Shown piece by piece: positions 24,201 through 36,834 of a stretch of 64,000 nt of DNA. The notes below the pieces were generated by a model. The model saw nothing but the letters and a program-made list of their open reading frames with translations, did not search any database and had not been told where the DNA came from. The translations under genes and the position numbers were made by a program. This DNA comes from Manduca sexta (taxonomy: Eukaryota > Arthropoda > Insecta > Lepidoptera > Sphingidae), in contig NC_051128.1 of NCBI RefSeq assembly GCF_014839805.1, forward strand, positions 11,918,466-11,982,465, in the 5' to 3' direction. Each line of letters begins with the position of its first letter. The first letter of the stretch is position 1.

Positions 24201-27200
24201 GTTGATAAGTTCCAAGCAACCCCAATTATAATAAGCTTCAAAACAAAATACATGAAATTTCATGAATTGAACTTAAAATAGATGTACTAGATTTTGGTTG
24301 ACACTTGAGGAAAACGCTGTCGTACCTCCAAAATTTCCCCACGTCCTCAACATCCACGATGATGCCATAACCCGTCCACATAAGGCTCGTCCACTGGCCC
24401 ATGTAAATGCGGCCGACAATGCTCCGCGTCGGCTGATTCAATGCTAATGCAACGATACGGCTCATTGCATCTCATTTCGAATTCCTTGCTACGTACAACT
24501 GGCATGTGGACGAAAAAAAATAAAGTTCGTTTTTTAAATCAACAGAATGACTTTTTTTACGTAGTTTGTGAAGGAATCTGGAATATGAACTCGTCTTCAA
24601 GGGCAAAAGGCCGTTATAATAAATGTGTGTTGTCCATCTACCGTAATAACAGACAACAAATCCTCTTTGTTATGATGGATTCCGCGTTCGATTGCACCTA
24701 AATATATATTTGTTTTACAATTCAGGACTAGGTCTGTCCATGTGCCGAGATTCATATAGATCCGTTCTAACTTATCCTGGCCTTCTAACAAACATTTAAA
24801 CAACTGCACAAACTATCGTATGGATGACATTAGTAAGATGTCTGCATTGATCCTTCTCTTTCCGAATACCAAGTTCTCCAAGAAGAAAAAACGCCGGACT
24901 ATGGCATGGTGATTATTACTTATCAAGTGACCCATCTATGACTTTGCCTACGTTCTGTAAAAAAAACTAGCTTATCCATAACTCCAAGCGTTAACTTATT
25001 CGCATCTCATTTCCTTTGGTCACGAAGCCAAGAAATAGTAATTTTACTTTTAAACCGAACGCTTGCGCGTCACTGTCAGTCGCGCCGGCGGTATGACGGA
25101 AATGACAATTTAAATAATTACCGACACATACAACGACTTTAAACTGTGATAGTTTTACCTCAGTTATGTGGATTGTTCCATGTTCTATTAGAAACTTGGC
25201 TATTGCTTCGTTGGTGGAAGCTTACACAAGTCATGGAGTGGGTGGTCCTTAGTTTGGTTTCTAAGATGGGCCGCACATGTCTTTTTGTAATATATTTGCC
25301 TACTATTAGATCCTCAGAGGGGTTGAAATCCGACAAGCGGCGTGGTAAAATCTTACCCAAACCCTCTAGCCACATTTATATGCGTCGAACCCGCTTAGAA
25401 TAGGAAGGCAAAAGAATGATTAGCAAACGCAGGCAACTCATAATTTTACACCAATATAAATACAGATTCGCTGGAGTTAGAGGTGGTAGAACTACTCCGT
25501 AAGCTCTATTTTATCATACAATAAGTGGAGTAAACCTCGCATTGCGAATAAAAACAATCACTTTTTTGGCGATACGCCAAACCCTCGTCATCATGGGACG
25601 CATAAAAGGTCGTAGAAATGTGAATGCACTTGTTGCTTTTCTGTCTAAAGTCAGTTTTTAGTATCGATCCTAATCTTCATCCCTGATCCAATTCTCAGAA
25701 TTAACCAATCAAAATAAGTTTTTTGTAGGCTGTTAAAAACGTTCTTGTGCAATCACGAAAATGGACATTGGCCCTTAGATTCCACGAAAATTTTGATTCC
25801 TAGTTTGGTCATGAATTTATTCACAATAAAAATCTTGGAGTGCCTATTTAGGGGGCGTCGTTTGAAACAATGTGGGCCTGAGTAACACTATCGAGCCTAT
25901 GAGTAATATTAGAAAAACGTACAGATAACAATGCCATTTTTAAGTTTAAAATGTAAGGGCCATTGATAAGGGTGGACCTTGGATGCGTAGGTTGATATTT
26001 TATACCGCAAAGTAACAGATTAGTGTTATACATTCGTAAGTTGGTAAATGGTCTCATATGTGGTAGTTTCTATGGTAATGTAAACATTATAAAAGCACTA
26101 TAATGTTTGGATTTGGGGGAGGTTATAGTTTGAACCAGACAACCTTTAAAAGCTGCTCAAGGTCGGAAAGTAGGAAGTGAAGAGACCACGAGAATGAAAC
26201 AAAAAAAAAGGGATAGACTAGGTTTCCAATGCGTTAAATGTCTCCATAAATGCAGAACTTCATAAGGCAGAAGACCGAAGCAGACGGAGAGATATCACTA
26301 TGATTATAATTGAGAGTCACGATCCTCAATAATGAGGGACCGAAGAGATATAGTGTGATGCCAGTGTAGTGGTAATGCGAACCTGTGTGCTTAAAATGTG
26401 TCAAAAAAACACGACACAACTCCCTGTTGTTTTATTGTGATTGGTTGAGAGACTAATACGAGACTGACGCTCTAGTCTCTTGATCAAACATAACATCAAA
26501 ATTAAACGACATCGATTTACGAGTCGTGTTTTGGGACATTCTCAAGGGCCATTTATTGCTACTGTTAGATCATTCGCTTACATAGACGAATGGTTTTCTT
26601 GTCATATTTGCACGTTAACTAACAGATATTTGAACATAGTGAAATAGCTCCGTACAGTGATATTAACAAATATAATACGTGACGCGTTAGTCATTCCCAA
26701 TGTTTATAAACAAATCAATCAACTTTGTTTGGTGCAATAAAACAATTAGTCAGTATGTCATAATAAATACAAGTGATGGTCGTAACTCTCAGAGGTTAAT
26801 GGCTTATTAATATTTACATTCACTTTTGTAGTGGCCTAGGTTCAAATATGAATGATTGTAATCTGTTGAAAAGTTATTTTTGGTGTGATATATGTACTGG
26901 CTTGATTAGCAACTTGGTGGCCTCCAAGACCTAGTGACAGCAATACGGGCTATGGAGGAAGAGGTCCTGGGTTTTATGTTGGGTCTAGCATCATTTAATG
27001 TGAGTTCTCGCACGAGTTAACCGAAAATAAACCCTCCAGACGCTTGACATCTGACAGGGAGGCAGTTGTAAATCTAACTCAAATTCTTTCTGCGTTTGAA
27101 GGGGGTTTTGCTTTGATTCCACTTTGGGACTGAGGTCAGGTAGAAGTAAAACATATAACTGTAAAACTCGCAATTGTAGTCCATAAGTGTTGCTTTTGGG

Positions 27201-30200
27201 ATCATTCTAGGTATATACGGTTTGGAAAAAGCCGCTATAATTGTGTCGACTGGTGAGGCGTAAGCATCTCTCATCAATAGACAATCTATCTGGCCGCTCC
27301 ACTTACCATTCGATGCAGTTGAGTCTCTTCACCGTACCCTATTATAATATTAAAAAACAACAATAAATTATTTAATTATTTAGTAGTTGGTATATTAATT
27401 TGCACGCACTATGTTACGATTTTCCTTCCCCCTTGATGTGTGGAGTGCGTGCGATTTATAAATAATATCTTTATATGCATTTCTCATACCTATTAAGTCG
27501 GTAAATAACACTTTATTCCTGAGGGATCGGGTTGGCTTACATTAAATAACTTTTAAACCTGAAACTCTTTTGCTTTGAAAAACCAACCAAGAATGACAGT
27601 TTCCTTTTGCTTTTCGTTTGCTAAGACCCCTAGATCGCCATTTAATGCCAAATCTTCCCTTTCTTCGAAGGCCGACTATCCATCCATATCTTGTTTGGTA
27701 ACGTCATTTTGATTCGGGGATCGCGATGAAATAACATCAGTCCAAATTGTGAGGTCCTTTGCCGGCCTAACATACATACATAAACACAACACACTACAGT
27801 GACTCTTATTCATTCATTCCACAATAAAACAAAGAAGAGGAAAAAATAACATCAGTCTATTTGATGGTGTACCATAATAATAATATGTGAGGAGATTCCT
27901 CACTTTGGATAGCTAACCGCCGGTGGCCTTGGTCTTGAGCTTCGCCATCGGAGTGTCATTAATTTTTTTATATTTTTATATGTATGTTTTTTTTAAATGT
28001 ATGTATAAAAATGTAAAAAAAACTTTAAAATAAAGGGAATTGACCATATATATTATCTTTGAAATATTGATACTTTACCAACAATGAGAATAGGCAGTGA
28101 TGATAAACTACATTCATATCGCTATAAATAATGTAATCTTCATCCTCAGGGCAAACTGGTGAAGCACTTCTCCCGTCAGCTGGTGATCAAGGCCGGCTTC
28201 GGCGAGGAGTTGCGCCGCGAGCTCTTCCACGTGCCCCGCCTTGCGCAGTGGCTCAGGGTCGTGGGACTGAGCCCTGACTCCATAGAGGTTTGTATCGAAG
28301 CAAGTGTCTAGTTAACTAGATGACTTACGACTGTTACGGGTTGCCATGAAAGCAAATAAAGAACCTGGCCAAGTAATACATTTATTAACTTACTCACTAA
28401 CTAATAACAAATTAAACTATGACTACGAACTAGGTTTAAATCTATATAACTAAAATTGGACGCCAGGAGAGTTTTTATTTTTCGACAACGGAACTCTGCC
28501 AAAACCAAGACCCGACCAGCAGGGTGTCTCAGGGATGTAATTAGTGATGAACCTCACATAAAGGGGCATGTCCTAAGTCTAAAACAAGTGAAAACATATT
28601 TTAGCTCTTCAGTTAACTATTTCAGCTCACCAGCCTTATTAACAAAAACATATAAACTCACCCCCACTGTGCACAACACATTAATTATATTAAACTCAAA
28701 ACATATTCCAACTGTCAAGCAACGCACTAAACTATTATGCTATCTCGGTATAATTAAATGTACCGGTAAACACTGCGGGACGTTACACGTCATTCACACG
28801 CCAATGTCCTCCCGACAATGTCCGGAAGGTCATTCCTAATTTCGTCACTCGAAGTTAAAATACTTAATTTAAAAAAACAATAAAAACCTGCTACTCGATT
28901 GAGTGGATTTGAACTCGGGTGTCGAGATATCTACAGACCAGTGCAAATACCACCGAGCCAATAGCTCATTACAGGCATTTAACAAAACTTTTATTAGTTA
29001 AGGTGCATTCTCTAAGATTTTCTATGCTTATACTTTGCTATGTCAACCTACCCGTCATTATAAAATAATAATATTATAACATTCCCCCAACCTAGCAAAG
29101 AAATAAAATATTCATATCTAATATAATATTTTATTTCGTTTAACTCGAAATATTATTATAACCCTGCCACAAGGGCTTTAAATCTTTTGAATGCCATACT
29201 CCAATAGGTTTACCATAAGAATTATTTAAATGAAAAACATTGGCCGATAACTTTTTTACTATGATGGCTTTCTCGAATTTGGGTGCTAATTTAGCCATAA
29301 ATTTGGTTCCTGCTTTAGAGAGATACTTTGTTCTTTTCCAAACCACATCGCCAATTTGAAAATTCGCTATTCTGCGTTTTTCGTTATAGGATTTGAGACT
29401 TTTGGCATGGCATGTCTTGAGTTTGGTTTCTACTGCCTTATAAATGGCGTTCCTAGACTGTAGGTCTGTCAAGTACTCCCGAGTGTCACTGATGAAATTT
29501 TCATTATTTTTCTCATTCGACACTATATGGGTGCTGGTGTCAGAAGTAGCTGGAATGGATGTTTCCCTTCCAAAGAACAGAAATGACGGTGTATACTGGG
29601 TGGTCTCATGAATGGATGTTCGTATGGCATGAGCAAATTTCTGTAGATGAACATCCCATTCATTGTGTTTTTTTGACGTCATGTAAGACGATATCATTGT
29701 GCCTATTACTCTGTTAACCCGTTCCGTGGGATTACTTTGAGGGTGATAGTGAGGAGTAAACCAAACTTGACTATTATATTGTTTTATAAGATTCTTAAAA
29801 ATGTGCGAGTCAAATTGTTTACCGTTGTCACAAATTATTGCTTGTGGTATTCCGAACAATAAGAACTGACTTTCTAAGATTTCACAAATTTTATCAGCCT
29901 TCCCCGTTCTTAAAGGGAACAAAAGTATGAATTTGCTGAATAAGCAAGTTATAACTAAAAGCATTGTGTTACAGTTCTTACTTTTAGGAAATGGTCCCAT
30001 TAAGTCCATGGATATTATCTGCCAAGGTTTTGTCACTGTTCTATGTTGCCCCATTTGCCCCAAGGGTAATTGCTGCGACACTTTTGCACGAGCACATATA
30101 TCACATCTTCCCACATACTGTTTCACATCTGTTAGCATGTTAGGCCAAAAATACAATTGTTTTATTCTAAACAGAGTTTTTCTTACTCCCAAATGCCCTG

Positions 30201-33200
30201 CTGTACTATTATCGTGACATCGCTTTAAAATCTCCCCCTTAAGTGATTTCGGTATATATAATTTCCAGTCACAAGTTTTATCTGGAAATTGCTTTAGACA
30301 TATTTTCTTATACAGTAAACCATTTTTAACTTGCCAGTCCGAGTTGACCTCTTCAGTTTTCTCTATTTTTGCCACTTTCTTTTTATACCAATCGTCTTTG
30401 TGTTTGTCCAATATTAGAATGTTGTAGCTGTTATCAGTGAGTGCATTTATAGATCGCGATAACGCATCTGGAACAATATTGTACCTACCAGGTCTATGAA
30501 TTATATCGAAACTAAATTGTTGTATTTTCATTGCCCATCTGGCCAATCTGCCATGGGGATCCTTCATTTTGTGTAACATTTTAAGAGCACTGTGGTCAGT
30601 GACAATTGTAAAGTGAGTTCCGTCAATATATGGTCTGAATTTTTCTATGGCATAAACAATACTTAATAGTTCTCTTTCTGAAGTCGAATACAACTGTTCC
30701 CTCTCGTTTAGCTTCCTACTCAAATAAGATATAGGTTGTTCAATGTTATTGAGTTTTTGGCACAAAACTGCACCGATTCCTTTATTTGAGGCATCACATT
30801 CGTATTATAAAGGGTTTGGTAAAATTTGGGCATGAAATAACTGGAGTGGTAGTTAGCAACGTTTTAAGGTGTACAAATGCCTTGTCGGCTTCATCTGACC
30901 ACACAAACTTCTTGTTTCTTTTTACCTTTTGTTAGATTATGTAAAGGTGCCGCAATAGTGGCAAAATCTTTGACAAATCTTCTATACCAGCTGGCAATTC
31001 CTATAAATCTTTTTAAATCTGTTATTTTTCTAGGTCTAGGAAAATTTATAATGGCTGAAACTTTATCAGGATCTGTACGTAACCCATCCTTATCAATAAT
31101 ATATCCTAAGAAACGCAGACTAGGTCTAGCAAATTTACATTTTTCTACATTTATTGTTAACCCGGCTTCTTTCAGAATGTTTGTAACATCTTTCAATATT
31201 TTTATGTGCTCATCGAAGTTCTCCGAACATACTATGATGTCGTCTAGGTAGGCCCAAACTTTTCCTTCTAACGCATGAAATAAAATGTCCATTAACCTTT
31301 GTTGTGATTGTGAAGCGTTAACTAGACCGAAGGGCATGACTTTAAATTGAAACAATCCCCTGCCCGGCACAGCAAATGCTGTTTTTTCTTTGCTATTTTC
31401 CTCTAATTCAATTTGCCAAAATGCTGACTTTAGATCAATAGTGCTAAGAAATTTTGCATTGCGTAGATTGTCTAAGATTGAGGACACCCTCGGCAAGGGA
31501 TATGTATCTCGTTTGGTGACCTTATTGAGCTGTCTACTATCTAAACAAAGCCTATTGCCACCATTAGGTTTCCTAACCATAACCAAAGGTGAGCACCAGG
31601 GACTGTAAGATGGTTCAACCACATCTTTATCTAACATTTCATCTAATTCTTTTTCTATTTCTTTCCTAATAACTGGCGAAAAGTTATATTGCTTCAAATG
31701 TACCGGCTTACTGTCTCCTGTATCTATAGTGTGTTTAATAATTTTAGTTCTGCCAAGCCCTATCCCAATCTTGTTCCTAATTTCCGTGATGATATTTGCC
31801 AGAGCTTTATTCTGATCTGGATTTAAATCCTCCTTACTCATAATTGTTACTGATTGATGAGTAATTGTATTCACAATGGCTGGTTCTTGCATCAAATCAG
31901 ATGTAAACTGAAACGAGATACCAAATTTGTCAAAAAAGTCCCTACCCAATATCAATGTTTGTGCTAAACCTGGCATATGTAACACAGGAATAATATAAAA
32001 TTGGTTGTTAAATTGCATTGGTACATCAAATAATTCTTTGATGCAATGACTGGTTCCATCTGCAGTTGATATGTTCATGCGTTTAAGTTTTTGTGTTTTT
32101 ACTCCAAGGCGTTTTAAAATATTTACGAAATTAGAATTTGCTACTGTACGAGTGGCGCCAGAATCCAATAAACCACTACAAGTGTATCCTAAGATGTTAA
32201 GGTGTACATAATGCCTGTTATCAAATTGTTTTTTAAATGTTAGAGATAATACGTCTTGGGACATGAAATTCCGAACAAATGACAACCAGTCCTGCCATTC
32301 TTTATCATTTCTGTCAAGGGGAAAGCTCAGTTGGCAGGTTTTGCGCTTTCCCCTATAGCGTTTCCCTTACACGTGCAATCTTTGGAAGTAACGCCGAAGC
32401 GCCCACATTTAAAACAGAATAATCGCTGTTTAGGTACTGGACATGATCGAAATGCGTGCCCCGATTCCCGACAATTCCAACAACGTATTTTAATTTTAGC
32501 GCCATTGTTTATTGCAACATTTTTTATCTCTAGAATTTCCTTATCGACCATTGGGGTCGACGTAGCCTTGTATGCTAAGTCTGGCTCTAGAGAGTTTATG
32601 AAAGTTTTAGGTTCTTGAAAGTTGTCACAATTTATTTTAGTTCGCTCCACTATTCTTAGGACGTTAATTAGATCTGCGATCGAAGTAAATGTATCTCTAC
32701 ATACTGCTCTTTGATAATATGGCTGGAGGTTTTTAACTATGATCATAATTTTTTCCGTTTCCGGAATTTTGTTGGGAAGTCTATTAAACATATTTTGTAA
32801 AACCGCAATAAAAATAAGCACAGATTCATGTTTACCCTGAGTTCTAGATTTAGCTTCGGCAAGCAATTCTTCTTGGTAATACGGTGCCTGAAATGTGCGC
32901 TTCAGTAATATAACTAGTTCTTTCCAGTCATTAACGTATTCTCTATTTGCTCGAAACCAAATTAGAGCATCACCCTTAAAGAAGTCTATTGCATGTCGCC
33001 ATAAATCCAAGTCAGTAGCATTCCTGGCTTCCTTGAGCTCATCCACACGTTCTATGAATGCATTGACGCTGCAACTATTATCACCTGAATAATGGACACC
33101 CCATTGACTAATAGGGACTAGTTTTTGTTTACATGGGGGCCGGTCATCTTCAAATGTAGTAGAGTTAAATAATTTGGAGTGTCTAAATTTTTCATTATTG

Positions 33201-36200
33201 AAATCCGCAAGGTCTAAATCATCTTGTGCAAAATTTACTTTTTTATCTTCATAATTTTGGCGTTGGCTTTTCGATGCTATTTCATTCTCAGACTTTGAAG
33301 TGGATGGTGCCGTAGGGGCTACAATCGATTTCTTATCAATTAGATTTAAAATTTTCTTACTATCCTCACCTAACGAAGTTTGTAATGCTTCTTTCATTTC
33401 TGGTGTTATGTCATCCCCGTCCTCTAATTCATCTTTTACTTCTAAGTCGGACATTAATAAGGCAGTTTTATCTAGTAATAGTTTCTTCTTTTCTTCCTCT
33501 AATTCGTCTTTAGGCGACACCAGTTTTAGTCTATTTACTATATGAATTAAACGTGATACTAAGCGTTTGTAAAGTTGCTGGTCAGGTTTTTCATTTAATT
33601 CCGAAACATAGCACAAAATTGCATTGATTTTATCCGCACAAATCTCTAGTTGTAACTCTGGAGTTTCAGTACATGACTGTGGTGCTTTTATAGCGTAGGA
33701 AACTTCTTGTGTACTTTCAACCTGTATCATTTTCTTTAATATTCTCTTTAACGCCGAAACCAATCCCCCCCCGTGTGTATAACCTCTACACGCGAGTTCA
33801 AATTCAACTTCATCCTTTAATAAGTACTGGGGATCCATAGTACAGAAATAAGGGACAAAAAAAAATCTTAAGATAGTTACTCAGAGCTGTGCACAAAAGG
33901 GTAAACTTATCGGGATGTATTCCTTTCTCAAGTTAGCAGTGATTACTTAATGCCTACTGTTTACATAGAACTAAATTACAAATGTAGGTATTTATCTAAT
34001 AGAACCCCGTAAATGTGTTCTTAACCAAATAATAATTTAATAAAATTACTAGCTAAGATAACACTGATAATATACATCATTTAACAATAGTGAGTATCCA
34101 ACAAAATCGTACGTTAGAACTTAAACAGACACGGATGATTATACGTAGATCACATAAATTAATTCTTACTTAACAATAATGCACGATATAAATCATTTCA
34201 TACTGTTAAATCTAAACAAAATTTTACTTTGCCTTATTGCTTAAATAACAACACTATGTATGGCGGTAGATAAAAAATACTACAAAAAAATGTTAACTAA
34301 AATGTATCGAATAACCCGTTTTGTTTTAACGTTGGGCGCTATCTGTTACGGGTTGCCATGAAAGCAAATAAAGAACCTGGCCAAGTAATACATTTATTAA
34401 CTTACTCACTAACTAATAACAAATTAAACTATGACTACGAACTAGGTTTAAATCTATATAACTAAAATTGGACGCCAGGAGAGTTTTTATTTTTCGACAA
34501 CGGAACTCTGCCAAAACCAAGACCCGACCAGCAGGGTGTCTCAGGGATGTAATTAGTGATGAACCTCACATAAAGGGGCATGTCCTAAGTCTAAAACAAG
34601 TGAAAACATATTTTAGCTCTTCAGTTAACTATTTCAGCTCACCAGCCTTATTAACAAAAACATATAAACTCACCCCCACTGTGCACAACACATTAATTAT
34701 ATTAAACTCAAAACATATTCCAACTGTCAAGCAACGCACTAAACTATTATGCTATCTCGGTATAATTAAATGTACCGGTAAACACTGCGGGACGTTACAC
34801 GTCATTCACACGCCAATGTCCTCCCGACAATGTCCGGAAGGTCATTCCTAATTTCGTCACTCGAAGTTAAAATACTTAATTTAAAAAAACAATAAAAACC
34901 TGCTACTCGATTGAGTGGATTTGAACTCGGGTGTCGAGATATCTACAGACCAGTGCAAATACCACCGAGCCAATAGCTCATTACAGGCATTTAACAAAAC
35001 TTTTTATTAGTTAAGGTGGTAGCTCAAGGTCCATTTTCATACATTTTGTTTCGGCTCTAATCTGGGTAACTAAACAAGTATTGGCAAGTAAAGAATTTAA
35101 ATTCACGTCTAGTTAGTGATTAGTTCTCGCAGTTGAAAGAAAAACGTAAAAATAATTAATAATCATGGATATTTCGGCCTTTAAAATTTAATATGACGAA
35201 ATTTTAAAGGCAGAAATATCCATGATTATTAATTATTTTTACATTTTTCTTCAACTGCGAGAACTAATCACTAACTAGACGTGAATTTAAATTCTTTACT
35301 TGCCAATACTTGTTTAGTTACCCAGATTAAAGCCGAAACAAAATGTATGAAAATGGACCTTGAGCTACCACCTTAAGGTGCATTCTCTAAGATTTTCTAT
35401 GCTTATACTTTGCTATGTCAACCTACCCGTCATTATAAAATAATAATATTATAACACGACCTTATGGGGTTTATTGTGTAGATAATACAAGTGACTGATA
35501 TATTAGACCACTAAAGACTAGCGCGTGCGCTTAGCAGGAAGAGATCTTTCAATCGCCTTTTTCGATCTATCGCGAAAATGTACTAATGGTAAAAAAGTTT
35601 TTTTGACATGTTTACAAATTATTCATTTTGATTGGTTTGTTCTCCTTATCGTATCGTAACAAATATTGAGATTGGGTTCGTTTATTGAAAATGGCCCTTA
35701 GTGTCATCTAGCGGTCAATTTAGAGTGCAGTTCTACTATTTAATTCGAATTTATAGCACAGCCCCTGTGCAGGGGTTTCGTTTAGAATTAGGTAAGTGAT
35801 CGCCTGTTCTCGTCATTTCGTAGTCAAAAATAAAAAAAAAACATGAAAATACCATTCAAACTGATCATGCTGTATAAAAGAACATCAATGCAATGACCAC
35901 ACCGCTTAAATTGTCTTGATGTGAGAATGGTGTGGACCCGTAGAGTTCAAGATGTGGCAGGCGCAGTTACACGGATATTTGGAGCAATTGACCCTCTGAG
36001 ACTTTAATTACCTCAATCAAGAGTCTTCCGAAGGGCATGGCTAATTAACACTTTGTTTTGGCCGAAAGAGAAACATGATTTATGTGAGCTTTGTAAATAA
36101 GGCGAGCCGGCATAATTCTGGCGATTCACAACGAGCCGGCGTTTCGTATGGAAATATGTATGTTTATTTTAGCGCTGAACAGTCACATAAGATACACATT

Positions 36201-36778
36201 TTTTTCTTAACACATTCTACGGTCCATCGATTTTCGAATGCTTTCATTTGCATTGCATTCTCTTACTATGTGCCTTATATTAAAAACTAGCTTTTGCCCG
36301 CGGCTCCGCCCGCGTTATTAAGTTTTTCAGGCTAAAGTTTTCCGTTATAAAAGTAGTAGTTTCCCGGGAGCCTATGTTCTTCCCAGGGTTTCAAACTGTC
36401 TCCATACCAAATTTCATCTTAATACGTTGGGTAGTTTTTGAGTTTAACACGTTCAGACAGACGGATGCAGCGGGGGACTTTGTTTTATAATAAATTTTTT
36501 AGAACTTTTTAAGTGAAACAATCCCGTCATACATCATTGTTGCATAACTTTAACCGTTTACGCAGCGCAGGCAACGGAAGCTCTCAAAACTCATAATTTT
36601 CCCCGTTTTTGCAACATGTTTCATTACTGCTCCGCTCCTATTGGTCATAGCGTGATGATATATAACTTTGAGCACTCCACAAACAAAGGACTATTCAACA
36701 CAAAAATATTTTTTCAGTTTAGACCGGTAGTTCCTGAGATTAGCCATTACTGCTCCGCTCCTATTGGGTATAGCATGA

Positions 36779-36834
<56 letters not shown>

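Larger units (their letters stand above)
28332..35456 (-). mobile_element. Ty3/gypsy LTR retrotransposon in Ksr intron 2, antisense
   Basis: The element is flanked by a perfect 4-bp CGAC duplication (28328-28331 and 35457-35460). Order on the minus strand: 5' LTR (34344-35456), primer-binding site (34329-34341), gag (32327-33838), pol in the -1 frame (RT, RNase H, integrase; 29140 to about 32366), polypurine tract (29082-29092), 3' LTR (28332-29081). Gene order PR-RT-RH-IN and the 4-bp duplication fit Ty3/gypsy. No env frame lies between pol and the 3' LTR. The LTRs appear identical except for a one-base T-run difference and the 358-bp insertion in the 5' LTR, so the element is young. Pol is broken by two frameshifts, so this copy could not act alone as read. 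Confidence 0.95.

Noticed and set aside
25848..26057. 69-codon minus ORF
   Set aside because: No domain and an interrupted neighbourhood; it looks like repeat-derived sequence.
28456..28839. 127-codon plus-strand ORF, repeated identically at 34468-34851
   Set aside because: It lies antisense inside both LTRs. Identity follows from LTR duplication, and there is no recognised domain, so it is probably a chance frame.
31390..33545. Plus-strand ORFs across the gypsy gag-pol region
   Set aside because: They are antisense shadows of the retrotransposon frames.
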